Source of the DNA: a bacterium
GTDB lineage: Bacteria; Myxococcota_A; Bradymonadia; UBA7976; UBA1532
Length of the DNA: 64,000 bases
Reading direction: 5' to 3'
NCBI GenBank assembly: GCA_030426085.1
Contig: JAUHYW010000018.1
Coordinates: forward strand, 62,001 to 126,000
Made by a program: the position numbers and the translations under genes. This document shows, piece after piece, positions 9,644 through 19,100 of this stretch (the first letter of the stretch is position 1; each line of letters opens with the position of its first letter). The notes under the pieces were generated by a model. That model made no database searches. It saw only the letters and a list, made by a program, of their open reading frames with translations, and was not told the origin of the DNA.

Positions 9644-10746
9644 GGCGTCTTGCCTCCCCGCCGGCGCGAATCGAGCAGGGCCTCGAACGGCGCGGCGTAC
9701 TTCGGCCAGGTCGGCGCCCGCATGAGCGTGCGGCCGAGGGCGTAGGTCCGGAAGAAGTTGGTCAGCTTCCACCCGCCGTCGACCCGCTGCACGAACTGGG
9801 TGCGCAGCGCCCGCTTGCCGTCGATGTTGCCCTGGGCGTAGAGGATGATGACCCCCGGCGGGCCCAGATCCATCTCGAACCGCACCTCGACCGCGTTGGA
9901 CAGGATGGGCCCCGAGTCCTCGTGGGTGCCCGGATCCTGGGCGGCGACGCCGGCCCGGATCTTCTGCGCGCTGAGCGGGGTGTAGAGCGCGGCGTAGTCG
10001 TCCCACGCGCTGCGGGCGAGCAGCCGCATGCCTTGCTGGAAGAGCGCCTGGGCCGCGGTCTTCGGGGCGCCGTCGGCGGCGTCGAATCGATCCCGGCGGC
10101 CGTCGAACTCGAGGAAGACGGTGGCCTCGGTGTCGAGCGGCACGGCGTAGGCCGCCGCCGCGGCGGTGAGCGCCCGGAAGCCGCTCGGCGCCCGCGCGGC
10201 GTGGGTCAGCGCGTCGTTGATGAGCGAGAGCGCCGGATCCATGCCGGTGACGACCCGGCCCTGCCAGCGACCCATGTACTGGCCGAACGCCAGCGAGCGG
10301 ACCCACGGCCCCTCGGATGAGTTCACCCGGAAGACGAAGACCTCTTCGCCCCCGTGGCGCAGGCGGGCGAGCATGTGCACCGCGCGCAGGTCTTCCCAGC
10401 CTTTGCGCAGGAAGTCGACCACCCACGCCGGGGTCGCGTCGCCGGTGTGGCGGGGGTCGAGCAGCGGCCGGGCGGCGTGCACGTCGTCGGCCTTCAGCGC
10501 CCGGATCAGGCCGGTGAAGGCCCGGGCGGCGCCGTCCTTCGTGCCGCCGTCCCGGGCCCAGGCGTCGAACGGGGCGTCGTAGCGCTCGGCGGTGAAGCGC
10601 ACGTAGACCGCCGCCTCGTGCAGCGCGTCGTCGAGCATGACCCCGATCGGGTGGCTGCGGGTGACGGGCGCCGCGGCCGCCGCGCCGACGAGGCCGGCCA
10701 GCCCGATGACACAGAGCGCGATGCGGATGGGATGTCGGCCAGTCAT
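9640..10746 (-). CDS. Secreted protein of unknown family, paired with upstream lipoprotein (copy 2)
   Basis: This 368-aa protein has an N-terminal signal peptide (hydrophobic to about residue 26, Ala-rich cleavage region) followed by VTRSHPIGV. I do not recognise the family. It is a paralogue of the 367-aa protein at 15058-16161: both share VTRSHP near the mature N-terminus, a VFVFR segment, a VPL(D)xxEA(T/V) segment, FEMDLGP, YAQG, and the ending LMR(A/S)PxWPK. The C-terminal half has the strand and aromatic pattern of an NTF2-like fold, but that is only a guess. The start (ATG at 10746) overlaps the stop of the lipoprotein upstream by four bases, and its stop overlaps the start of the giant gene downstream, which implies translational coupling on both sides. 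Its strict position after each multidomain lipoprotein suggests it is an accessory or assembly partner of that lipoprotein. Confidence 0.9.
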   Translation of the reverse strand: MTGRHPIRIALCVIGLAGLVGAAAAAPVTRSHPIGVMLDDALHEAAVYVRFTAERYDAPFDAWARDGGTKDGAARAFTGLIRALKADDVHAARPLLDPRHTGDATPAWVVDFLRKGWEDLRAVHMLARLRHGGEEVFVFRVNSSEGPWVRSLAFGQYMGRWQGRVVTGMDPALSLINDALTHAARAPSGFRALTAAAAAYAVPLDTEATVFLEFDGRRDRFDAADGAPKTAAQALFQQGMRLLARSAWDDYAALYTPLSAQKIRAGVAAQDPGTHEDSGPILSNAVEVRFEMDLGPPGVIILYAQGNIDGKRALRTQFVQRVDGGWKLTNFFRTYALGRTLMRAPTWPKYAAPFEALLDSRRRGGKTP

Positions 10747-13700
10747 AGCGGTATCCGGAAGCCTTCGAAGAGCACTCTCTCGTATCTGAACTGAGTCAGC
10801 ACGAGGTTCAGGATCGAGACGAACTTGACCTCGCCGATCACCACTTCTCCCGTCGTGCCCGGGTTGGCGCAGCCGTCGCCCCGGTTGGTGACGCTGCCCC
10901 CGATGCGGGCTTGCAGGCGGGCCGGCTCGATCTGCACGTTGGGGCAGATCGAGATGAAGCGGCCGGCCTCGACGCAGGCCCGGATGAAGATGCCGAGGCG
11001 CAGCGCGCCGCCGAGGTTGAGCGATCCCCGGCTGAGGATGCACAGGTCCTGCTCGAGGCACTCGTCCTTCTCGGCGCCGACGTCGCCCGAGAGGGTCAGT
11101 GTCACGTCGAAGGTCACCCCGACCTCGATCTGCATGCGCACGCTCGCCCCGCCGATGTCCTCGTCGAAGTCCTCGACGAAGCCGAGGCCGGGCACCGGCG
11201 CGGTCAGCCGGGCGCCGACGTTGAAGAAGGCGTTGCCGTTGACCTTGCCCCGCTCGATGAAGGTGCCGTCGTCCTTGTTGCAGCAGTCGGCCTCCTGCCC
11301 CCGGGCGCCGACGTCGCCCCCGAGGCGGAACTTGAACGGCGCGAACCGCCGCACGGCGGCCTCGACCCGATCGGCGAGGCCCTTGATGCGGATGGCGAAG
11401 TTGAGCGAGGGCGAGCGCAGCTCGTACTGGTTGATCGGCCGGTCGTCGCCCTTGCACTCGCCCTGCTGGCACTGGTCGTCTTCGGTGCACTCGTTCTCGT
11501 CGTCGCACTCGTCGCCGTCGGTGCTGCCGTCGACCGGCTCGCACTCCCCCTCCTGGCAGGTGTACTGCCCGCACTGCTCGTCGCCCTCGGCCGAGTCGCC
11601 GCACGCCTCGCCCTCCGAGACGGGGTTGTCGACGCAGTCGCCCTCCTCGCAGACGCTCTCGGTGCACTCGTTCTCGTCCTGCTCGCACTCCTTCTCGATC
11701 GGCGCGCAGTTGCCGCCCTGGCACTCGAAGCTCTCGATGCAGGCGTCGCCCCCGTCGTCCCCCTCGCACGACGCGCCGTCGGCCTTGGGGTCGTTCTGGC
11801 ACCCGGCGGCGGGGTCGCACGAGTCCTCGGTGCACTCGACGCCGTCGTCGCAGTCGAGGGGATCACTGCCCTGGCACGACCCGCCCTGGCACTCCGACGA
11901 CTGGGTGCACTCGTCGGAGTCATCACACTCGGTGCCGTCCTCCTCCATGCTCTGGAAGACGCACGACCCGCCCTGGCAGACCGCCTCGCCGCAGCCCGAT
12001 CCGTCGTCGCACTTGGTGCCGTCGGCCTTGGGCTCGTAGACGCAGGCCCCGTCCTCGCAGCTCCCGGTCTGGCACGGGTTGCCGTTGTCGCAGTTCGAGG
12101 GGCACTTGGGCGGCGGCGGCGGCGGCGGGGCGGCGTGCCAGCCCGACTTGTGCAGCCCGAAGCCGTCGTCGGAGCAGATCTGCTCGCCGTCGGCGGTCAC
12201 CGTGCCGGTGCCCAGGCCGACCCAGTCGCCCAGGTCGTGGTCGTAGGCGAACATCTCCTGCTGATAGCCCGGGGGGTTGCCCCGGTTGGGGATGCACAGC
12301 CGGGCCGGCGGGTCGAAGCGCACCCCCGGCGGCTGGAGGGTGGCCACCATGTCGGCCGCCGATCCCATCGGGATGGGATCGGGCACCCGCTCGCCGCGCA
12401 CCTGGGACCAGATGATGCGGCAGGTGGGCCCGCCGTCGAGGCAGGTCGCCGAGCCGGCGAAGACGGTCAGCTCGGCGCCCTCGACCCCGCTCAGCCGCAG
12501 CGTCACGTCCGCGTCGCCGCCGACGACGGCCGCGGCGTCGGGGTCGAGCCGGGGCAGGTAGATCGGGCTGCCGATGCCATTGTCGGCGCCGGCCACCGTG
12601 ATGAGATCGTAGGTCAGCCGGGGCCACTCGCCCTCGGGCGCGGCGGTGGTGCCGTCGACCACGAGGTGCACCGCGCCCACCGGCACGTCGTCGATGGCGA
12701 ACCGGCCCTCAGCGTCGGTGGGATCGCTGATGATCGGCCCCGCCTCGAGCCGGATCCACGCGGTCACGCCGGGGATGGGCTGGTCCTGGTTGTCGAGCAC
12801 CTGGCCGATGACCCGGGTCCGGGCCCGGTCGCCGGGCTGCAACGCCTCGGCCCGGAAGGCGGCGCCCTGGGCCCCCGGATCCTGCAACGCCTCGATGGTC
12901 GCCAGGAAGACGTTGGCCCCCGGGTCCGGGCCCAGCGTCGGCGTCGCCCGGGCGAGGCCGTCGCCGTCGCTGGTGACCGTGATCGACGCCTGGTCTTCGA
13001 GGCTGCCGCCCCCGCGCACGACGGTGAACGTCACCTCGACGTCGCGCACCGGGTTGCCGGCGGCGTCGGTGACCAGCGCGGCGAGCGGCTCGGGCAGCGC
13101 CGAGCCGGTCCGGGCCGACTGGAGGTCGCCCGAGATCGTGAGCACCTGCGCCGGATCGGCGGGGTGGATCGAGGTGCAGAACTCGACCTCGCCCACGTAG
13201 CCCGCGGCGGTGGCCCGCACCCGCTGGCTGCCGGCGCCGGTGCGCCCGCCGGGTACGAAGCCGACCGCGGCCAGCCCGTTGTCGTCGGTGGTCACCGTCA
13301 GCGCCCGCCCGCTCTCGGGGAAGGCCTCCAGCGTGCCGTCGCCCCGGCTGACCTCGAACTGTACGTCGGCTCCGGGCACCGGGTTGCCGGCGGCGTCGAG
13401 CAGCGAGACGGTCAGCGGATCGCGCAGCGGCTCGCCCGAGCGGGCGCCCTGGGACTGCCCCGAGATGAGCACCAGCCGCTGGCCGGCCTCGGGGTCCACC
13501 GTCACCTCGATCTGGCGCGTCGAGCGGTTGCCGGCGCGGTCCTCGGCCTCGACGGTGATGACGTTGGGGCCCCGCTGCAGCAGCAGGTCGGGCAGGGTGA
13601 AGGTGCGGTTGAGCACCAGCGCCGGCTGCCCGTTGACCCACACCCGCAGGTCCTCCTCGTCGACCGTGATGCCGGTGATCAAGTCGTTGCTGACCCCGGC

Positions 13701-15038
13701 GACGTCGATCTGGGTCGTGTTCAGCACCGCGCCGGCCCGGGGGGTCTCGATGTGGATGGTCGGCGGGGTGCCGTCCCGGATGACCGCCACCTGGGCCAGC
13801 CCGACGTTGCCCGCGGCGTCGACGACCGCGGCGGTGATGACCGTGCGCCCGTCCTGGAGGGGCACGCCCTCCCGGATCCAGGTCCCGTCGGGCGCGACGG
13901 GCACCTCGACGCCGTCCACCTCGAGCCGGTCGACGTCATCGCCCTCGACCCGGCCGCGCACGGTGATCGTGTCTTCGCCGGTGAACAGGCCGTCCTCCGG
14001 CGCGGTGATCACGACGGCGGCCGGCTCGCTGTCGACGGTGATCTCGACGGTGTCCCGGCCGACGTTGCCCGCGGGGTCGGTGGCGACGGCCTCGATGGTG
14101 TTGGGGCCCTCGTCGAGCGGCACGCCGCGGGCGATCCAGTTCTGCCCGGCGACCTCGGCCTCGACGGCGCCCACCCGCACGGTGGCCGGCTCGTCGACGA
14201 CGCCGGTGACGTCGATCCGCCGCACGAGCACGGTCTGGCCGTCGTTGGGGGCGGTGATGCGCACGACCGGCGGGCGGTCGTCGGCGACGAGGGTCACCGC
14301 GACCCGGGCCTCGGCCTCTTCGTCGCCGAGGGTCGCCCGGGCGATGACGGTGTTGAGGCCCGGTTCGAGGGGCACGTCGACGGCGAAGGCGTCGCCGTCG
14401 GGGGCCACCGCGACCCCGTTCACGGTCAGCGCGGCGCCCTCGGTGACGGTGCCCGAGACCTCGATCGGGCTGGCCTGCACCTCGGCGCCGTCGAGCGGCT
14501 GGAGGATGCGGAGCTGGAGGACGCCTTCGCCGGCGTCGGGCACCGGAGGCACCTCGGCGTCGATCGGAGGGACCTCGGCGTCGATGGGCGGGACCTCGGC
14601 GTCGATCGGAGGGACCTCGGCGTCGATGGGCGGGACCTCGCCGTCGACCGGAGGCACCTCGGCGTCGACGGGCGGGACCTCGGCGTCGACCGGCGACATG
14701 TCTTCGGGCGGCGGGCCGATGTCTTCGGGCGGCGGGCCGATGTCTTCGACCGGCGGGCCCATGTCGTCCCCCGGGGCCATGTCATCCCCCGGGGCCATGT
14801 CATCCGCCGGCGCTTGATCCGGCGCCATGTCATCCGCCGGGGCCATGTCATCCGCCGGGGCCTGATCCGGCGCCATGTCGGCGGCCTCGCCGTCGGGGCC
14901 GCCGAAGTCGAGCGCGGCGTCGACCGGCCCGGCCTCCATCGCCCGGGCGTCGGTCGCGCCGTCGGCGGCCGGCGGGTCGTTCGGCTGGTCATCGCACCCG
15001 AGGGCGAGCAACGCCAGGATGAGCCAGATGCGCCTCAT
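10743..15038 (-). CDS. Multidomain cysteine-rich lipoprotein (copy 2, 4 Ig-like units)
   Basis: This is a 1431-aa lipoprotein; ATG at 15038 is preceded by GGAGGAGGT, while an upstream in-frame ATG (15095) lacks such a site. The lipobox is LALG-C near residue 15, followed by DDQ. A low-complexity acidic tether follows (repeats of DDMAP, then VDAEVPPI-type octapeptides). Next are four Ig-like units with the motif PP(x)V(x)ITAP(x)DG, two Big_1/invasin-like domains (DAAGNPVPGA, DAAGNPVRDV), a regulatory-like domain, a Pro7 linker, a cysteine-rich section of about 350 residues built of short CDD..C...C units, and a conserved C-terminal domain of about 230 residues (EADCCN, ICPNVQIEPARL, ending FRYERVLFEGF). 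It is a paralogue of the protein at 16175-21604, differing mainly in Ig-unit number and tether. A cell-surface anchor role is inferred from the lipobox and tether; no enzymatic motif is visible. Confidence 0.93.
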   Translation of the reverse strand: MRRIWLILALLALGCDDQPNDPPAADGATDARAMEAGPVDAALDFGGPDGEAADMAPDQAPADDMAPADDMAPDQAPADDMAPGDDMAPGDDMGPPVEDIGPPPEDIGPPPEDMSPVDAEVPPVDAEVPPVDGEVPPIDAEVPPIDAEVPPIDAEVPPIDAEVPPVPDAGEGVLQLRILQPLDGAEVQASPIEVSGTVTEGAALTVNGVAVAPDGDAFAVDVPLEPGLNTVIARATLGDEEAEARVAVTLVADDRPPVVRITAPNDGQTVLVRRIDVTGVVDEPATVRVGAVEAEVAGQNWIARGVPLDEGPNTIEAVATDPAGNVGRDTVEITVDSEPAAVVITAPEDGLFTGEDTITVRGRVEGDDVDRLEVDGVEVPVAPDGTWIREGVPLQDGRTVITAAVVDAAGNVGLAQVAVIRDGTPPTIHIETPRAGAVLNTTQIDVAGVSNDLITGITVDEEDLRVWVNGQPALVLNRTFTLPDLLLQRGPNVITVEAEDRAGNRSTRQIEVTVDPEAGQRLVLISGQSQGARSGEPLRDPLTVSLLDAAGNPVPGADVQFEVSRGDGTLEAFPESGRALTVTTDDNGLAAVGFVPGGRTGAGSQRVRATAAGYVGEVEFCTSIHPADPAQVLTISGDLQSARTGSALPEPLAALVTDAAGNPVRDVEVTFTVVRGGGSLEDQASITVTSDGDGLARATPTLGPDPGANVFLATIEALQDPGAQGAAFRAEALQPGDRARTRVIGQVLDNQDQPIPGVTAWIRLEAGPIISDPTDAEGRFAIDDVPVGAVHLVVDGTTAAPEGEWPRLTYDLITVAGADNGIGSPIYLPRLDPDAAAVVGGDADVTLRLSGVEGAELTVFAGSATCLDGGPTCRIIWSQVRGERVPDPIPMGSAADMVATLQPPGVRFDPPARLCIPNRGNPPGYQQEMFAYDHDLGDWVGLGTGTVTADGEQICSDDGFGLHKSGWHAAPPPPPPPKCPSNCDNGNPCQTGSCEDGACVYEPKADGTKCDDGSGCGEAVCQGGSCVFQSMEEDGTECDDSDECTQSSECQGGSCQGSDPLDCDDGVECTEDSCDPAAGCQNDPKADGASCEGDDGGDACIESFECQGGNCAPIEKECEQDENECTESVCEEGDCVDNPVSEGEACGDSAEGDEQCGQYTCQEGECEPVDGSTDGDECDDENECTEDDQCQQGECKGDDRPINQYELRSPSLNFAIRIKGLADRVEAAVRRFAPFKFRLGGDVGARGQEADCCNKDDGTFIERGKVNGNAFFNVGARLTAPVPGLGFVEDFDEDIGGASVRMQIEVGVTFDVTLTLSGDVGAEKDECLEQDLCILSRGSLNLGGALRLGIFIRACVEAGRFISICPNVQIEPARLQARIGGSVTNRGDGCANPGTTGEVVIGEVKFVSILNLVLTQFRYERVLFEGFRIPL
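14549..14700 (-). repeat. 24-bp tandem repeat encoding the VDAEVPPI octapeptide tether
   Basis: About seven consecutive copies of a 24-bp unit (CCGTCGATGCCGAGG-type on the minus strand) encode VDAEVPPV / IDAEVPPI in the lipoprotein at 10743-15038. Immediately upstream in the gene (14700-14880) are further 27-30-bp repeats encoding DDMAP and EDIGPPP. They form the acidic spacer between lipid anchor and first Ig-like unit, so length variation would change reach without changing fold. Confidence 0.8.
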
Positions 15039-15057
15039 GGCACCTCCTCCGGGGCGG

Positions 15058-16161
15058 TCAGCGCTTGCTGCGCTCGAGCAGGGCCTTGAAGTCACCGGCC
15101 CGCTTCGGCCAGCGGGGCGAGCGCATGAGCGTCAGCCCGAACTGGGCGGTCATGAAGTAGCTCGTCAGCCGCAGCCCCTGGAGCGTGCGGGCGACCTTGA
15201 CGTGCTTCAGCGGCTGCTCGGCGGGCGTGGTCTGGTCGCCCTGGGCGTAGAACAGCGCGGCGCCGGCCGGCCCCAGGTCCATCTCGAAGACCACCCGGGT
15301 GCCCTCGGCGATGAGCGCCGCGGCCGTCCGCCGGGCCCGGGGGTCGCGGCCCTCGTTCTGCAGCCAGCCCTCGATCTTGCCCTTGCTGCCGTCGGTGTGC
15401 AGCGCGGCGAAGGCCGGCCAGTCGATCCGGGCTAGGGCCAGCATCGCCTGCTGATACAGCGCGGTGGCGTCGCTGGTCGGGGCCGCGCTCGGCGCGAGCG
15501 GAGCGAAGTCGACCACCTGCCCGTCGAACTCGAGCCACACCGCCTCGTCCTGGCTCAGCGGGATGGCATAGCCGGTGCGGGTCGTCGGCAGCGGCGCGAA
15601 GAGGCTGGGGTCGCGGGCCTGGTTGCGGAAGGCGTCGACGACCAGCGAGCGGGCCGGCTCCTGGCTCGTCATGACCCGCCCCTTCCAGGCGCCGCCGACC
15701 GCGTCGAACGCCATGCCCCCGGTGGCCGGGCCGTCCGCTCGCTGCGATCGGAAGACGAAGACGTGGCTGCCATCGACGACGAACCGGGCCACGATGTGCG
15801 CGTCCCGCCAGCCGCCGGCCATGCCCCCGATGTAGCCCAGCGCGACCTCGGTGGTCGCCCGCCCGGTGTGTCTCAGGTCGAGCACCGGCCGCCCCGCGGC
15901 CACGTCCCCGGCGACGGCGGCCTTCACCAGCCGCGCGAAGGCCCGCGCCGGCGGGTCGAGGTCGCCCCGGGCGCTCCAGGTGGTGAACGCCTGATCGATG
16001 GGGGTCGAGGTGAAGCGCACGAAGACGTGCGTCGGCGTCGGGGCGCCGTCGAACTTGACCGCGACCGGGTGGCTGCGGGTGACCTGCTGGCGGGCGTCGG
16101 CCGATGCCATCAGCCCGACGCTCAACAGGGCGCCGACGACGATCGAATGGATGACTCGCAT
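15058..16161 (-). CDS. Secreted protein of unknown family, paired with upstream lipoprotein (copy 1)
   Basis: This 367-aa protein has a signal peptide (MRVIHSIVVGALLSVGLMAS, cleavage likely at ADA-RQQ). The mature part starts VTRSHPVAVKFDG, and the end is LMRSPRWPK..LLERSKR. It is the paralogue of the protein at 9640-10746, and I recognise no family. It starts 13 bp after the stop of the lipoprotein gene at 16175 and ends 19 bp before the start of the lipoprotein gene at 15038, so it lies inside the same transcription unit. Conserved segments between the two copies (VFVFR, FEMDLGP, YAQG, Thr/Ser-Tyr/Phe-Phe then an LMR motif) cluster in the C-terminal half and probably mark the functional fold. 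No catalytic motif was identified. Confidence 0.9.
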   Translation of the reverse strand: MRVIHSIVVGALLSVGLMASADARQQVTRSHPVAVKFDGAPTPTHVFVRFTSTPIDQAFTTWSARGDLDPPARAFARLVKAAVAGDVAAGRPVLDLRHTGRATTEVALGYIGGMAGGWRDAHIVARFVVDGSHVFVFRSQRADGPATGGMAFDAVGGAWKGRVMTSQEPARSLVVDAFRNQARDPSLFAPLPTTRTGYAIPLSQDEAVWLEFDGQVVDFAPLAPSAAPTSDATALYQQAMLALARIDWPAFAALHTDGSKGKIEGWLQNEGRDPRARRTAAALIAEGTRVVFEMDLGPAGAALFYAQGDQTTPAEQPLKHVKVARTLQGLRLTSYFMTAQFGLTLMRSPRWPKRAGDFKALLERSKR

Positions 16162-16174
16162 GCTGTGCTCCCGA

Positions 16175-19100
16175 TCAGCCGGCGTAGAGGACGCGTTCGT
16201 AGGTGAAGGCGCCGAACAAGTAGCTGACTTCCATCACGAATTTGAGCTCTCCGAACTGGAACGAGCACGGGTCGCCGCCGCCGCACTCGCCGAACTGCAA
16301 GTAGCACGAACCGCGGGCGGTGGCGATGAGCCGGGCGGGGGTCGCGTTGACCCCCGGGCAGACCTCGACGCTGAAGAAGCCGATCTCGACGCAGGCCTGC
16401 ACCACGACCGAGGCCCGCAGGCCGCCGCTGAGCTCGATCTTGCCCCCGACCTCGGTGCAGCTCCCTTCGCCGACGCACTGGTTCTCGCTGTTCTTGACCT
16501 CGCCGGTCAGCCCGATGCCGAGGTCGGCGAGGATGCCCACCTGGATGGTGAAGGAGACCGAGTTGTCCCCGATCTCCTCCTCGAAGTTCTGGAGGATGCC
16601 CAGGCCGGGCAGCGTGCCGACGATGGCCGCGTTGACCCCGAAGGACGCGGTGCCGGTGACCTTGCCGAATTCGACGAACTCGCCGGTGTCGCTGTTGCAG
16701 CAGTCCTCCTTGGACGCCTTGATGCCGAAGGCCCCGCCGGTGCCGAAGTTGGCTTGCAGGAAGGGCACCCGGTTGATCAGGCGCTCCATCGTGTCGGCGA
16801 TGCGATCCACCGGGCGGCTGAAGTCGATCTGCACCCCGCCCTCGACCTTCTCCAGATCGCGGGGGTCGCCCTTGCACTCGCCGTTCTGGCAGCGGTCCTC
16901 CTCGGTGCACTCGTCCTCGTCGTCGCACTCCTGGCCCTCGGTGTCGCCCTGGCCGTCGTCCGGCGCGCACTCACCCTCGGTGCAGACGTACTGCCCGCAC
17001 TGCTCGTCGCCCTCCGCCGAGTCGCCGCAGGCGTCGCCCTCGTTGACCGGCTCGGGCGTGCAGCGGGTCCCCGGGCCCCGGCCGGGCGGGCGCCCGGTCT
17101 CTTCGCAGCGGTGCTCGGTGCACGGGTTGTCGTCCTGCTCGCACTCGACCTCCTTGGGATTGCACGCGCCGCCCTGGCAGGTGTAGTCCTCGACGCAGCG
17201 GCTGTCGTCTCGCCCGCCGGACGGCTCGCAGCTCGCGCCCTCGGCCTTGGGCTGGTTGAGGCAGCCTTGAAGCGGATCGCAGGAGTCTTCGGTGCAGTCC
17301 TCCTCGTCGTCGCACTCGAGGGGGTCGGCGCCCTCGCAGGCGCCGTTCTGGCACGTCGAGGACTGGGTGCACTCGTCGTTGTCGTCGCACTCGGTGCCGT
17401 TCTCCTCCTTGCTCTGGAAGACGCACGCGCCGTTCGCGTCGCAGGTCGCCTCGCCGCAGCCCGACCCGTCGTCGCAGCGGGTGCCTTCGCCCTTGGGCTC
17501 GTAGACGCACTGGCCGTCCTTGCAGCTCCCGGTCTCGCACGGGTTGCCGTTGTCGCAGTTCGAGGGGCACTTGGGCGGGGGCGGCGGGGGCGGCGTGCCG
17601 TGCCACCCCGACTTGTGCAGCCCGAAGCCGCTGTCGGAGCAGATCTGCTGCCCGTCGGGGGTCACCGTGCCGGTGCCGATGCCGACCCAGTCGCCCAGGT
17701 CGTGGTCGTAGGCGAACATCTCCTGCTGGTAGCCGGCGGGGTTGCCCCGGTTGGGCACGCACAGCCGGGCCGGCGGGTCGAAGCGCACCCCCGGCGGCTG
17801 GAGGGTCGCCACCATGTCGAAGGTCGATCCCATCGGCGCCGGATCGGGCACCCGCTCGCCGCGCACCTGGGACCATGTGATCGCGCACTCCGAGCTGCCG
17901 TCGAGGCAGGTGACGGAGTTCGCGAACACGGTCAGCGTGGCGCCCTCGACCCCGTCCATCGCGATGGTCACGTCGGCGTCGCCGCCGACCTCGGCGGTGT
18001 TCTCCGGGGCCAGCTCGGGCAGGTAGATCGGGCCGCCGATGTCGTTGTCGACGCCGGCCACGGTGATGATGTCGTAGGTCAGCCGGGGCCAGGTGCCGTC
18101 CCGCAGCGCGGTCTCGCCCTCGATGACGAGGTGCACCGCGCCGATGGGGGCGTCCGCGATGGCGAAGCGGCCCTGCTCGTCGGCGATGTCGCTGATGATC
18201 GGGCCGTCGTCCAGCCGGATCCAGGCGGTCACCCCCGGGATGGGCGTATCCTGGTTGTCGAGCACCTGCCCCACGACCCGGGTCGCCGCCCGCTCGCCGG
18301 GGGGGAAGGCGTCGGCGTGGAAGGTCGCCGCCTGCTCGGCGGGATCCTCGAGGGCCTCGATGGTGGCCTGCGCCGCGTTGCGGCCGCCGGCGGGGCCCAG
18401 GGTCAGCGCGGCCCGGGCGAGCCCGTCGCGGTCGGTCTCGACGACCACCGATCCCTCGCCGGCGAACGCGCCGCCGCCGTCGAGCGCGGTGAAGGTCACC
18501 GGGGTGAACGGCACCGGGTTGCCGGCGGCGTCGGTGACCAGGGCGACGAACGCCTCGGGCAGCGCGGCCCCGGTCTGGCCCATCTGGTTCTCGCCAGCCA
18601 CCGCCACCACCTGCACCGCGTCGTCGGGGTAGACCGAAGTGCAGAACTCGACCCGCCCCAGGAAGCCGGGCGCGGTCGCGACCACCCGGTGGCTGCCGGC
18701 GCCGGCCCGCCCGCCGGGGGTGAAGTTGACCGCGGCGAGGCCGTTGTCGTCGGTCTGCACCACCAGCTCGCGGCCGGTCTCGGGGAAGGCGTCCAGCGCG
18801 CCGTCGCCCCGGACCACGGTGAAGGTCACCGGGCTCTCGGGCACCGGGTTGCCGTTCTCGTCGAGCAGCGACACCACCAGCGGATCCTGCACCGGGTCGC
18901 CCTGGCGGGCGCCCTGGCTCTGGCCCGAGATGAGCACCAGCCGCTGCCCGGCCTCGTCGACCACCGTCACCTCGATGCTCTTCGACGAGCGGTTGCCCGC
19001 CCGGTCCTCGGCCTCGACGGTGATGGTGTTCGGGCCCCGCTGCAGCAGCAGGTCGGACAGGGTGAAGGTGCGGTTGAGCACGACCGCCGGCTGGCCGTTG

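Noticed and set aside
15039-15095. Extended start (15095) for the 4-Ig-unit lipoprotein
   Set aside because: The extension would precede the lipoprotein signal with about 19 polar residues and has no ribosome-binding site, whereas 15038 follows GGAGGAGGT.
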